Shown here one piece after another: positions 45,843-57,735 of a stretch of 64,000 bases of DNA; within the stretch, counting starts at the first letter, position 1, and each line of letters starts with the position of its first letter. Where the stretch lies: contig CM060842.1 in assembly GCA_030762175.1 (NCBI GenBank), positions 51,446,001 to 51,510,000 of the forward strand, read 5' to 3'. The position numbers were made by a program, and so were the translations under genes. The notes under the pieces are model-generated. The model did no database searches and was not told the origin of the DNA. It saw nothing but the letters and a program-made list of their open reading frames with translations. The DNA is from Metallyticus violacea. Its lineage: Eukaryota; Arthropoda; Insecta; Mantodea; Metallyticidae.

Positions 45843-46914
45843 AAAAGATGAGGAATTTTGCCTAACCCAACCCAACTAACACTGATGGCAGAGTTCACCT
45901 TTACAGATGTACTGAAGACTGATAGTTTAGCACACAGGAATATTAGCAACAAGTGCTTTCAGAATTTATCTGAAAATTATACTAACACGTATAACTTCGG
46001 CGTTGCCATCGATTTCTTTCACATTTTCAACTTGTCCAATGCCATTGCTACACTATTATTCAGATGGGTAATTAGTGACAATATTTACGAAGGAGGTTTG
46101 GGAAATTACGAAATTATTTGAGCAAAGTTTATAAAATATTTTGTTTTTTGTCGCTGCTTGGTAGCGCGGATGAATGTGTGCGTTTGACAAGGTGGAAAAA
46201 AATGAAGAAGAAGAAAAGTTAGTAACAGAATGAAAGAACAATAAATTATGGATGGTAGTCTAATACTTCTGACATTCCTTTATGCTTTTATTGTAGGATA
46301 AACCCCACACTGAAACAATTTATTATCAACATAACTATCACATTAAATGTTGTTTAGTATTTTTATAGTATTATTCATTCCAAATTTAAACGATGATAAT
46401 AATAACTCAGGTTGCCAAGCTGAGATTAAAAAATATACAATAAAAACTGATTCCTCTTTGTTCATAATGTAATTTTAAATGTTACAATGGGGTAGGCAAA
46501 ATTAAAACCTAAAATATAATCAACATTGGTTTTATGCTTTCCATTTAATATCTGAATGGACGTTTTTTATTTAAATGAAATTGATTTTAAATGGGTAATT
46601 ATTCAGACTGGTCAGTTATGAAAAATATCGGTGTATACACATGTATTAAATTGCCAGGGTTATTGCATGGATTTAACAAATAGCATGTGAAATCATCATT
46701 GTCTGTTTTTTTCGTTACGACCATGATCCGTTGTGGGACTTTTAATTTATTTGTCAGTCCAATCTCTTTTCGCTACAGGTAGCATTTTGGGCCTATAATT
46801 TTATATTGTTAGACCAAACACTAACTAAGAAAATCAGATTCCAGACGCTCGAAACCTGTAAACCCTGTATTACTTACTATACCAGTGTCAGACATGGCCA
46901 ATAACAGAAAAGAA
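45843..46914. other. No feature recognised
   Basis: AT-rich. An 87-codon ORF at 45858-46121 has no recognisable domain and partly overlaps the SINE edge. Confidence 0.5.
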
Positions 46915-47260
46915 AAGAACAAAATTCAAATATGCCAAAGAAAAATGCAATGTAAGATCCTTGGAATAACTTTGAAGGACAAAATACCTATAGTACTAAT
47001 AAACAGCTGTCTAAGACAACAGACTTGCACAAAACAGCTACCAGAAGAAAATGGCAATGGGGCGGTCACGTCGCAAGAATGCAGGACAATAGGTGGACCT
47101 AGAAGATCTCCATGTGAGACCTCCGGATAGAAAAAAGGACACAAGGTAGACCCAAAAGAAGATGGACAGACCTCTTCAAGGAACATACAGGTCCAGATTG
47201 GTCAAGAGTAGCAAGAGGAAGAGAAAAATGGAAATCTCTCGAGAAGCAACTACTGCAGTG
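46915..47260 (+). pseudogene. Non-LTR retrotransposon ORF2, C-terminal end
   Basis: RKMQCKILGITLKDKIP (46938-46990), then in another frame KWQWGGHVARMQDNRW (47048-47096), and QGRPKRRWTDLF with DWSRVARGREKW (47142-47230). This is the typical conserved tail after the reverse transcriptase domain of arthropod LINEs (RxMLGxxLxDxI...KWxWAGHxARxxDxRW...GRPxxRWxDDL...W...A.dR..W). At least two frame changes and three stops. The element is 5'-truncated: no palm motif is visible upstream. Confidence 0.8.
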
Positions 47261-47681
47261 AGAAATGGAGTAACCAAAGAACAAATCAGTCAGAGTGTCT
47301 TAAACAGCATACGAGCAACTAGCGTGAATAGCTCACCATGTTAGGAAAAAGCGATCTTTCCCTACTTGTTAAGAGGCCTTTGACCTTTAGGCACACAATA
47401 GGTTAGCTTTATCTTTATCATTATTTACATCTAAAATAGAACAACATTTTCTCATGAGGCATGCGTTTCATATGGACTAGCCAATTTTAACTACAGAAAT
47501 ATTATTACAATTTAAAAGTTCAATTTTAATTCCTCCCAAATAGTTGAAATTATTCGTTTATTTTCACATGTTATTCTTTTCAGTGATCTAAAGGATATTA
47601 ACTCTTATCTGTGAATTTTATGCTTTTACTCTATTGAAAATTCAATTTTCACTGTCATAGAGATGTTATGGTCAGTTGAGA

Positions 47682-47893
47682 CCCCCACGGGTGACCGACG
47701 CCTGGGGATCGAACCACCAGGTCCGTCCTCCCTGACTGAGCTTTATCCAGGTTTTCCTCAGTCTTCATTAAAGGCAAATGCCGGGGAGGTACCCTAAACT
47801 TAGGCCTGGAACGCTTCCTTCCTTAAAAAAATATTCTTTCCCAATATACTTCATTTCATTTCAGGTGTCATCAGTGTCCACCGCCTGTTCCAT
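47682..47893 (+). repeat. SINE-B copy with internally deleted head
   Basis: 'cccacgggtgaccgacg' is followed directly by 'cctggggatcgaaccacc'; the middle of the tRNA-like head is missing. The body 'ctccctgactgag' to 'gtgtccaccgcctgtt' is well kept, and the terminal 'gttaaacac' part is lost. Confidence 0.9.
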
Positions 47894-48387
47894 ATAAATG
47901 AATAAACTTAATCATATCATTGTACATCTCTCTAGTGTATCTGGAACGTAGTAGCTCGTTTAGTTGACCTCGTGCTTTATAATTAATACCAGATAGGTTT
48001 TTATTCCCTTTTTCCCACTCACATTAAAGATTGCTCCTAAAACAAAGAACATTTTGTGCTTTTGTCTCTGTAGTATCATTTTTCATCTCTGCCATACATG
48101 TAGCTATTTGATTTTGTGAACATTTACTACCATGCCCCATTTCAGGCAAAAATGAATGGCGAGGCTAGAAAGGAAATGCAGTGTTTACACTCCTGAAACT
48201 TGCTAGTATCAGATAGTATGCACATCGCTACAATGAACCATGTTAAGTCGGAAACTTTTGGACCGCATCTCATATACGAGCCATACTTACAATAAAAATA
48301 CTAACAATAAGAAAGATGAAGAGGGGATACCAAAGAATCCGCAATTTCGATAAAGGAAAAAAAAAAAAAAAGAATAAGTTGCCTTAC
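47894..48387. other. No feature recognised apart from an A-run
   Basis: An A-run lies at about 48356-48372. No repeat shared with the window and no ORF except the read-through of the exon candidate described next. Confidence 0.5.
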
Positions 48388-48646
48388 CTCGCAACCTGTT
48401 TCTCCGGTCTCTGAAGTAAAAAGGAGACATATGAGCATATCCCTGAATACAGTTCAAGTAAATAACCAAGGCAACTAACTCAGTCCCAACGTTATCATCT
48501 ACAGAATTTTTAATGGAAAAAGCGATTCCTGCTTGGAGCGTTTTCTTATTCCGTTGGCAGCATTTCCGACACACTTCCGTATATTTCTCTTCGTTTTGCT
48601 TGTCCCACATAATGCAATTTGGAACGAGGATAATGAAAAGGTAATT
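48388..48646 (-). CDS. Candidate 3'-proximal exon of a chemoreceptor-like (gustatory receptor type) gene
   Basis: A 259-nt exon candidate on the minus strand. The acceptor has a pyrimidine-rich tract ending 'tgtattatag' and the frame opens exactly there, with an in-frame TAG in the intron. The donor reads CGAG|GTAAGG. It starts in phase 0 and ends in phase 1. The peptide begins NYLFIILVPNCIMWDK (membrane-segment end), then CRKCCQRN, ELVALVIYLN and SPFYFRDRRN. The spacing recalls the C-terminal part of insect gustatory receptors (E-L...L...F-F-x-(L/F)-D-R). Read-through past the donor gives ATY then a Phe run, which could mimic the family's TY motif but is driven by the T-run. The phase 0 start fits the phase 0 end of the candidate exon at 55.65-55.97 kb on the same strand. 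A middle exon with further membrane segments would be expected and was not found. The family assignment is inference; a decayed gene is possible. Confidence 0.35.
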
Positions 48647-49062
48647 CTATAATACAGAAATGTGAAGAAAATAGTTCAAGCAAATGCTGGTTAAAGGTTA
48701 ATAGGAAACTTCTTACAGAATGACAAGTATGTGGAAAGGCTCACTGGAGGTATAAAAATAGCACGGACATTGACTATTTTACTATTAATGGACACGTTTC
48801 ATTCTAATTTTATTAAGAAGTATGAACTATTGTTTCATTTTTCAAAGCAGTTACTGAAACCCTTCTTAATAGTCTGTTAAACACATGCTTTTTACATTTC
48901 AGTAAAGACCTGAAAGTTATATTATAATATTGAATTAAGTAGAAGAACTTTATTCTGTAATATGAGATAGTTTTCAGGTAATTTAATTGAACTTAACTAA
49001 TGCCGTTGCCATGATAATTATTTCGTCAAATAAAGTGGATTTTAAAAGTGAAATGAAGTTAT

Positions 49063-49092
49063 CTATCCATCCATCCATCCATCCATCCATCT
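49063..49092. repeat. (ATCC)n microsatellite
   Basis: About seven 'atcc' tetramers, beside the left end of the mariner element. Confidence 0.9.
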
Positions 49093-49200
49093 ATATAAAG
49101 AACTATCAGCCTTTTCGAATTGTATTCGGCAAGAAAATTTCAAAAGAAAGATCTTAGCCTTTAATTCTATTATTAAAAAACTACACATGTTATTGTAATG

Positions 49201-50446
49201 TGAGGGTGGATCATTAAGTAATGCACAACATTTTGTTTAAAAAGTTTAATAACCAAGACAAAATAATTAATAGACAATGAAGCCACATCCCTTAGTTACA
49301 TTTCAACAACGGATTCAAGTCTCTCAATACATTTCTCCCATCGTGACTTAAGTTCAATATACCCTGTTCATAGTACTCTGTGTTTTGGGAGTATAGCCAT
49401 CTGCGCATAGCCGATCGCATTACATCGGAGTTGAAGCGTTGACCGCTTAGGAATTTCTTCATTGCCTAAACAGATGAAAGTCCGAAGGTGTAAGGTCTGG
49501 ACTGTATGGGGGATACCGGAGCACTTCTCAACCAAAATTCACGATTTCGGTATGGACAAAAGCCGTAACACATAGGGACAAACATTGTCATGGAGCAGTG
49601 TGACATTTGAAGCTTTGTCACCAAGGGCACGATGCAACTCCACCAATGTTCTTTTATACGACGAAGCATTCACACTGGTCTCTTGTGTACGAGTAAGAAT
49701 TTCCATCAACAGAGCACCATGCATATCCCAGAAACGGTCACTAGACTTTTTCCGCAGATCGCATCACTTTGAATGTCTTCTTTGCTGGGGATTTGGAATA
49801 TTTCCACTCCATTGAAGCCTGTTTTGTTTCATGCATGTATCGGAACACCCAGGACTCATCAGTCACGGCATGCTCTTCTGCAGCACAACGCCGAAGTGGT
49901 CTATGCATGCAATTATTCTCTCATCTTTCTGGCCAGCTGTCAAATTTGTCGGTACACAGCGGGCACTAAATTTATGAAAATTCAGCATTTCATGTGCGAT
50001 ATCATACACCGTACTGTAAGAAATGTTGAACAACTCTGACAAGGTTCCCAGATGGATCTGCCGGTCGTTCTCATTGGTTGACATTTCGTTGAGCTGCAGC
50101 TGTTAGGTCGTCCGAAACTTACTTCACACTCTCCTTCAAAGAATGTGCACGTCCAGAAGTTGTTACTACGGTCCAAAGAGTCTTCCCTATGAACCTCCAA
50201 CATTTTTCTGTGTATTTCATTCGGGTTTTATCCTTTCGCATACAAAAAACGAACTATGTCTCGTTATTCTTCACAAGTTGACGGCAATAGCATATACGCC
50301 ATCTTTGTGACGCAGTTATCGCTTCTGTCGTAAGAGTTAAACTTGCCGTCTCTAGCGCAAACTTCAAACTACACATCAGCAAAATTTCACCATCCAGCAT
50401 CGCGAGGAAAAACTAAGGTGTGTAATAACTTAATGATGCACCCTAG
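49201..50446 (-). mobile_element. Full-length mariner transposon with terminal inverted repeats
   Basis: The ends 'agggtggatcattaagtaat' (from about 49203) and 'taacttaatgatgcaccct' (to 50444) are inverted copies with few mismatches. TA lies next to the right end. The length of about 1.25 kb is standard for mariner. It carries one minus-strand transposase gene with frameshifts. Confidence 0.93.
49296..50302 (-). pseudogene. Mariner transposase pseudogene, catalytic Asp codons retained in different frames
   Basis: The start is chosen at ATG 50300-50302 (MAYMLLPSTCEEYRDIVRF); the stop is at 49296, about 335 codons, near the usual 345. Blocks are HRKMLEVHRED, then NENDRQIHLGTLSELFNISY and SARCVPTNLT (helix-turn-helix and linker). 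VTDESWVFRY follows near 49848 (Asp kept, preceding Gly lost), then LLHDNVCPY near 49600 (Asp kept). PPYSPDLTPSDFHLF lies near 49492 (third Asp kept), and the C-terminal RWEKCIERLE ends it. The motifs sit in several frames with an early stop after YAKG, so no intact enzyme is encoded. It lies in the putative intron between the two chemoreceptor-like exons. Confidence 0.88.
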
Positions 50447-52184
50447 TATATTTGAAGAAAACAATGAAATTAAAACAGTGAAACGAATGAAAGCCTCGTT
50501 GAAACGAAATAAAAAAAGTTCACTATAAATCTTCTTGTTGTATACCAAAATTATAAAGTCTTTATTTTTGGTCATAATCGTTAATAAAGTACCATTTGTG
50601 ACACTAATTGCGCAAAATTACCACAGTAACACTTGCGTTATTAAATTGTTTTACTGCTAATCTTCTTTCAACAATTGAATATTATGTTACAATAATATAA
50701 TGAAAACAATTTATGCATTAATGAAAGTATAATATAAGTTGATATTATGTACCAAACAAATTAGTAACTTTGATCATATTAATTAGATCTGAAAATATGC
50801 TAATATTAAAGTTTCCAAAATATCCTTAGTGTGATTACTATTCATCTGCAGAGGAGATTTCTGGAGTAAATTGCTCCTTTAACAACTTGGTAACCAATCT
50901 GAATGTAAAGTTTTAGCAGTTCATGGAATTTAGTTTTATATTGTATTGAATAAATATGCTGAAAAGCAAGTTTTAATTCATTTAAACAGATTAAGAAACA
51001 TACATGTAAACCTTAGCTTTGTGTGTACACAGACAAGAGGATTTACGTCCTTTTCGAAATACCGCAAGTGTGTACTGTGCGAATTCTTTTGGAGTACGTT
51101 TTGCTGATATATTTAAAACAGTGAGATAATGAAATTAATTTTTACATTAATTTAAAGGAGATTTAGAGAAATTGATTATATTTTTCAGAGTTTAATATTT
51201 TAATTGCCACTTTGATTCATAGCAAAAATGAATTGATTTTGGAACTGTTAAAAATGGGTTATAAGTATGGAGAAGAACTAGATAAAAATATAAGTTTATT
51301 ATTAAAATATAATTCTCTTATAATATGAATAAAAATTATAGAATTTCTGAAAATATAGTTCGGCCGTAAAACAAATTGCTTTTATAGGAACAGCGACCGC
51401 GTTGACCTCTCTACACTCATAACTTATTTAAAAGTCAACGCTGTTGTCCACTTCTGTTGGAAAATTGGAAATTTTACCCAGAAGAAACTTGTCCCTTCCA
51501 CAGATAAACGTCTAATGAAGAATGAAAGCAACCTTCCTTTGCTCTTTGCTTTAACTGCCTTCTGGAGTCAAGGCTCCATTTTCAGTACGCGCCGAATGTA
51601 CCATCTCATTCACGTCACTGAGCTTTGATCTCAAGGAGGCAAAAGGGAGCCCTGTCTATTGACTCCTCCATCCTCAAGCGTAAAGATTTTACGGTTATTC
51701 GTTTTTTTTTCCCCCTTTCCCTACCTTATCTTTCTTCCTTTTGTTCACTTTGTTAATCTTCCTCATTCGGCACTTGAACACTAATGAAGTATAGGTCAAA
51801 ACAAGAAAAATATATCAGCAAATATCTGGGCTGCTTTACTTTGATGTGGGTAAACTCCACAAGAAATAAGATAAATGTTTTCTAAAATCTCTTCCAATGA
51901 CTTAACATGAATAGCACACGCTATGTGAATGGCCCATTAACAATGCACAATGTAATTTCTATTTGCTAAAGCATTAAGTGATATTTTTCCACATTTTTAT
52001 TTTCGAATAAGAAATTACAGCAATTGAGTTATTGTAATGCTTGCCCAAATGTCTAAATCTACTTATGAGGTTTATATATTATACTTAAATGCTTATTTTA
52101 ACACATTTTCAATCCTGAATACAATAAATATTTATTTTCTCTGCGCATTGCAGGTTACAATAATTATATATTTTTCAGGGCGTC
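50447..52184. other. No gene seen; GC-balanced island at 51.37-51.70 kb
   Basis: Mostly AT-rich. The interval 51370-51700 is less AT-rich, has no ORF of note and is not shared with any other part of the window. Confidence 0.45.
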
Positions 52185-53732
52185 TTAGCGAATTCCGAAG
52201 TAATTGCGGTTGTACCCATGAAAAGATTTTGGAAAATTTTCTTCAAATCCCCATCGATCCAAGCACCGAAAAAAATTGTTTTTTGTTTTCTCAACGATAC
52301 TTCGCATATAGATATCAATTAGTAAAGAATTCGTCGAGTTAAAATATTGAACCATTGGGGGCGGGGTTTAATCTAAAGCGAAAATTTAAAAATCGCTCTA
52401 GCGGATGCAAATTATGCTATATCTCTTAGTATGCACAATTTAAATAAAACAAGAAAAATAGTTTCTGAAAATGAACAAAATTAAATTATAAGGAGTGGGG
52501 GTTTACCTCAAAATTTAAAAATCGTTCTAGCGACACCAATATTTGACTTTTTTCGCAACAAACCTCAGTATATGTATGGACTTTAAATAAAATAATAAAA
52601 AATAGTTTCAAAAATCAGGGAAATGGAGCAATTAGTATTGGGGCTTACCTGAAAACCAAAATTTAAAAATCGCTCTGGTGGCACCAACATTTTTTTCCCA
52701 CCATAAAATTCGGTATATGCCATTTAAATAAAATAAGAAAAATACTTCTGAAAATTGGGTAAATGGGACCATTAGAAGTAGGAGTATGTGTGAAAACCGA
52801 AATTCAAAAAGCTCTCTAGCATTTAATTTTCTGTCAATTTTACAAAATAAAAGGACAAGTTAATTCGGCATATAAACTGTATATAAAAATGTATATGTTT
52901 TATATTTAACAAAAGCATGTCGTGAAGATAGAAGATGTGAAATACAAATCTAATATGTTTGAGAAGAATTATATTTGTATGTAAGAGCGCTCTGTAATGA
53001 GATTGGGGGGAGAAAATTTTGCATTACATGCTTTTACTACAATAAAATTTAAATTTAATGTCAAAGCGACTGGAAATCGATAAAACTTTCTATTGTTCAT
53101 TGTTTATTGTGTATATTTGCTTAGTACATTACAATATTTTTAAACAGTAACTGATTTTGCTTTATTGACACATTTAAACCTCTCCTTAAAAAAAAAAAAA
53201 AAGATTTCTATAAGTTATTTCTCTCTGTTTTTGTGAATGTAAAGATGATACTAACTAAGGGTCGGTTCATAAACATAGTTTCATTTAAAAGTGTTTAAAA
53301 ACAACCACGAAGTATAGTCATATATTTGATTTAATTAATATTATACCATTAATTTTTATGGTTTAATAATATTATTAATAGTAATTATAATAATAAAATA
53401 ATTCTAAAATATAGTTTCTCCTTTGTGATACTTATAGATTGCAAGATTTCTAATTCTGCTCCCCTTACTTTTGAAAATTAGAGTAATATCACTATGTGCA
53501 TTTACTTTCTAGTGATTTTAGTGAGAGAAAAAATAAAACAAAACATCTATTAAATAGTGTATCATAGTTCAGTTATAATTTGCCATGATATTGAACACAC
53601 AGCAATGCCATGATTTATTTCATTAATAAATAAGGCCATAATTTGGATTTTATATCTTTTTCAAAGTCACTTTACTTGCTGAGGAATTCGCCTAGTTTAC
53701 GCAGTTTCTGCATGACGGACTTTTTTCAAACT
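52185..53732 (+). repeat. Repeat R, copy 4, near complete
   Basis: Left 'ttagcgaattccgaagtaa' at 52185 and right 'gaggaattcgcctag' at 53681-53695 are imperfect inverted partners. Four tandem units are marked at about 52351, 52484, 52629 and 52769 (spacing 133-145 bp). The right arm has 'taagagcgctctgta' at about 52983, 'tgtgaatgtaaagatgata' at about 53232 and 'ttatagattgcaag' at about 53431, all shared with copies 1 and 3. The outer 'gcatgacggactttttt' follows. The 101-codon ORF crossing its left end has no domain. Confidence 0.75.
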
Positions 53733-53881
53733 ATGACATAAATATGTCATCTCACTACTGCAAATAAGCTTTCATGGTCCATATTATATTAAAATAAAGC
53801 TACGATATAAGATAAATGAGGTGTTTAGATCAATTTTCCGATTGCATTTATATAGAAAAAGGTTTGGGATTAGATTCAGAC

Positions 53882-53932
53882 AAAAAAAAAAAAAAAGAAA
53901 GAAAGAAAGAAAGAAAGAAAGAAAAGAAAGAA
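53882..53932. repeat. A-run and (GAAA)n microsatellite
   Basis: Fourteen A residues, then about nine GAAA units. Low-complexity ORFs on both strands are artefacts. Confidence 0.95.
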
Positions 53933-53935
53933 ACT

Positions 53936-54015
53936 CGACACCATAGTCGGCACTCGAATCAGGGATTTTCCGTGCCACGACTCTTACTATTTGAGCAACT
54001 GTGCCTTATCCGAAC
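53936..54015 (-). repeat. SINE-E candidate, tRNA-like head, minus strand
   Basis: The reverse complement reads 'gttgctcaaatagtaagag' (A-box-like) then 'cctgattcgagtgcc' (B-box-like) at tRNA-like spacing. It resembles the plus-strand stretch at 54.31 kb. Only a short head is recognisable. Confidence 0.4.
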
Positions 54016-54308
54016 ATTACTGCGAATCCCTCTCATCCGAGTCTATGCTTCCTCGAGACCTCAAAGGTTATTTCATTGCAGAGATTTAGTCTATCTGACA
54101 CTTGATTCGAAACTATAGTCTAATAACAGCTTGTGTGAAAAAGTCTTGTTTTCTATAAATTAACTTAGAAAGCCTCAGCCACAAGCACTTTTAGCCTCTT
54201 CGAGGTAAACCTTTTTGTAACTAGACAGGCTAAGGTATATAAGACAGTATATAGACAGTATAAGGTATATCAACTCAAATGGAGGAGATTTGCGGTTGTT
54301 TTCGGTCA

Positions 54309-54380
54309 CGACACGGTATCTCAGATTAAAGAGAGTCGGCACTGTAAACCAAAACACGTGGTTCTAGTCCAGCCATAAAC
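54309..54380 (+). repeat. SINE-E candidate, tRNA-like head, plus strand
   Basis: 'acacggtatctcagattaaa' (A-box-like) and 'cgtggttctagtcc' (B-box-like) lie about 45 bp apart. The similarity to the inverted stretch at 53.94-54.01 kb suggests one family. No body could be defined. Confidence 0.4.
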
Positions 54381-55650
54381 TCAAACTATTTCTATCTGAC
54401 TTGATTGCAAACAGCCAGTGCTATAAAATCGTATTTCATAAAGAAAAGATAATTAAAATTAATTTTTCATTTAATAATATTAAACTCTCACTTAAAAGAG
54501 GGAAATAATATAACACCATTAAATATATAATATGCAAAATGTTAATATACAAAACCGAAATATTTTTCACTGTTTATACAGGGATCTTAGAGAAGTAATT
54601 TGAAATAGGAAGTTCAGAGATAAAATGTCGAAGTTATGGGCTATTAAGTACCTAATTGCTATTTGCTGCTTATAAATGCTAAATTGAGTAAAATGTTATA
54701 TTAGAAAGGCTTCACGCCTCCTTAATAATCGAATTAAACATGATTGTTAATACCCAAAGAACGACATTTTCACAATTAACCATTAATAATATCTGCAAAA
54801 TTTCAGGCTAAACACAGGATTGCACGACATTGGTGTGCAAATAGTAATTCAGTTGTTAGAAACAAAGTCGCGAGATATGTTTCCTAATGTTGCGAGATAT
54901 CTGTCAATTGTTTCAGGCAACATTTGCTTGTTTTGTATCCAAAAGACATAAGACAAAATAATTCATAAAATAAATTAAAATTAAGGAAATAGATAATAGT
55001 TACAGTTTTTCTAAACTAACCAACACGCACCTGCTTTATGGAAAAGCGAGAGGTTGTGCTATAAGGGCTCCTAAGGTCTTAGAGAAACATTCCCTAATAG
55101 AAGCCATTGACACCATACTGAGTACATTTCAATCTGTTGACAGACGTTTTCGTGAATTGGGATGCTTCAAAGCAAACAAATTCAGTGGCGTGCATAACCC
55201 TTTGAAACTTTGAGCTCTAACATGTAAGTTACATAGCTTTGATCCTGGTTCCCATGTCAAATTCCGTGCCTAAGGCTTCTATATAAAGTGAAAATATCTC
55301 GGTGTGGCTCATTAATATCCTGTATATTTATTTAAGATAGAAGAGAAAATGATAATTTATTCTTAAACTGACAACGATATGTTATTATTTTGAACATTGT
55401 TCGATTAAATAATATTTGTCATAGCGCTAATACTTTCTGAGATAATCATTTTTTTCTTTCTGCGTAATCTTGGAAAGCAAGTTGCAGAAGTTAATTCCTT
55501 AACAGCTGTCATAACAATCAACAGACAAATGTTAATAGATTCTACTGGCGTACATAAACATTGAAAGTTCATTCATAATGAAAATTAAGCATGATGTAAA
55601 CACAGGAGCTTGAGATCAGATTATTTAATGAAACATTCACAATTACTTAC
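54381..55650. other. No gene seen
   Basis: AT-rich. It would be intron of the candidate minus-strand gene if the two exon calls are right. No additional exon was found by eye. Confidence 0.4.
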
Positions 55651-55970
55651 ACAGACAGAAGTAGAGGTTAATAGTTGTCTATGAATACCTTCCCGTGCCT
55701 CTACTGCCTCGTTACGAAGCGTTTCACCGTTAACAAGTAGCTTTCCCAGATACTCTGCATTGCTAAACGGTGCCAACTTACACACTAACGTCTTCTGTTT
55801 CACTTCAAAGATAAACAGTTGAAAGTAGCTGTTAAAGAGCGCGCAGCAAAACAGTTGAAGATCAACTATTAAAAACACGGAACTCCAGTATTGTGTTGTG
55901 ACAGTGCAATTGGCGTAAGGAATAAAATACCTTGCAAAGGCTACAATAGTAATATTCAGAAGAATGTAAA
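55651..55970 (-). CDS. Candidate internal exon of a chemoreceptor-like (gustatory receptor type) gene
   Basis: A 320-nt exon candidate on the minus strand, 106 codons. The acceptor is 'cttacttttgtactcag' with an in-frame stop shortly upstream. The donor reads GTCTGT|GTAAGT, a consensus site. It starts with two bases completing a codon and ends in phase 0. The peptide has two hydrophobic segments, YILLNITIVAFARYFIPY and WSSVFLIVDLQLFCCALF. NSYFQLFIFEVK follows, then a hydrophilic loop with ETLRNEAVEAREGIHRQL. The order (membrane segment, (V/I)DLQ(F), F...L, then an intracellular loop with a x-L/I-H-x-x-L motif before a phase 0 intron) recalls insect gustatory receptors. I cannot exclude another multipass membrane protein. 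No start exon was found upstream, so the gene would be partial or extend past the window. Confidence 0.42.
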
Positions 55971-56440
55971 CTGAGTACAAAAGTAAGTGTTAATTTAGAG
56001 AAGGTGACTGACTATCTTGGCTTATAAGAAATATCTCCACCTTGAATTGCGTAAACGAAATGAATTACCAACATTTTCTTATAAAAACGCTTTCAAGAAA
56101 GGTAAAATGACATGTACATTCTTGTTATATTAATTACAACGAATAATTTTACATATAAAGTCATAGATGTCTCGTCTTCCCCCTCTGTGAACGTATACAT
56201 AAACACAGATCAAATAAAGTTAATAGCAATAGCAAGATATTCCGGCTATACAAATAAAAAGCACTTACGAATAACACAAGATTCATGCCAAAGACACATC
56301 AGCTGTGTCGTATGCGATTTATGAGATTTTCTTATAAAGTTCGTTAAAAACAGTAACAACGAAAATGCACACACAATTCACATGATATTTCGGTTAGCTA
56401 AGTACTCTACTCGACAGTTTCACATCACTGCTTGAATTCA

Positions 56441-56471
<31 letters not shown>

Positions 56472-56854
56472 AAGAAATTAACGTCCTATAGTTCTTGTAA
56501 GATCTTACGGTATTTGCAAATAGCTTGTTTAGTGCATAGCAGTAAAATCTAATACTAAATAGCAATTATTTATGATGTCGCAGTCTTGCTTGTTCTCTGC
56601 ATGTCTGATAATGGAGCTAAATAATTAAAAACAGCAGAAAAATGGTTTGTTCCTAGTTTATGTACTTATGCACTTTTATAGTCCTATATTTCATATTGAT
56701 TTGAATGTGTTTTGTTGCTATGTAAAGAAGTTAAAGATATAATTTGGAAAAAATGTTCATATAATTAAGTTCTGACTGGTGCTATAGAATTAAATGTCCT
56801 TAAATAACAATTTGTTTAGTAACTTGTTCAGTGATGAAAACAATAAAATCCACC

Positions 56855-56906
<52 letters not shown>

Positions 56907-57405
56907 TACTGTATAGATGAGCTGAAATAATTTGCAAATATTACAGGGCCATTAATACGAATCTGAGAAATGCTCATATAACTAAATTATGATTGAAGTA
57001 ATAAAAGATATATTATCATGTTTTTGTATACGTCCTGATTTCCCCACTTGCACTAATTTGTGTAATAATTTTGAAGATTTGCTGAAATTTTTATTTATTT
57101 TTTTTTTTTGTATGTTCCTATATTAATTTGTTTTCGTTCTTTTTTATTTTGCACTAAGTCAGGAGTGTACAATATCGTTAAATGCAGTTATAGAATAAGA
57201 GAATAGTCAGGAAATCACTGAACAAATGTCGCATTCACAGGCTAATTCGTATTTAAAATAACATTTATACACAAACTCGTTTGTTTTAAAGTTAACTGTA
57301 TAAAAACCTGTATGTATACTGTTGTGAGACCGGCAGGAAATGGGTTCAGAAATTGACATTTGAGGACATGACAAAAGGGTGGAGCGGAGGTAGAGCGACT
57401 CCGAC
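55971..57405. other. No gene seen; (AT)n and (AAT)n
   Basis: (AT)n at 56446-56471 and (AAT)n at 56855-56906, with a T-run near 57100. AT-rich, no upstream exon of the candidate receptor recognised. Confidence 0.5.
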
Positions 57406-57409
57406 GACG

Positions 57410-57735
57410 CTACGCCTTCTTCTTCTCTTTTGGCGCTACAGCCCGCGGTCAGCCTTGACCTACCGCGCGACCTCTGCATCCTCTTACCTCCGTCTTATGA
57501 CGTTATGGATAGAGGGCAGTACTGCAAGGGGGCATGCGATTAGCATGCAGGCACCCCATCACACGGCTTTCGTAATGGAAGAACGGCATCTATCAGGCAG
57601 CCACCTAATTGTCCTCACGAGGCTGGATGGATTCCGTTTCAGATCTGTCTAACTTAGAAACATTCCTAAGTAGATACCGAGAATTGAACCCGGGCCTGCC
57701 GACCAGCAATCAGCAAGGCTAACATGGTTGCGCCT
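57410..57735 (-). repeat. SINE-D candidate (tRNA-like head, (AAG)n tail)
   Basis: The reverse complement begins near 57735 with 'aggcgcaaccatgttagcc' (A-box-like), then 'ggcccgggttcaattctcgg' (B box). It ends with 'ggctgtagcgcc' and an (AAG)n-like tail at 57414-57427. The region is GC-richer than its surroundings. It is the only copy in the window, so the family is inferred from layout alone. Confidence 0.55.
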
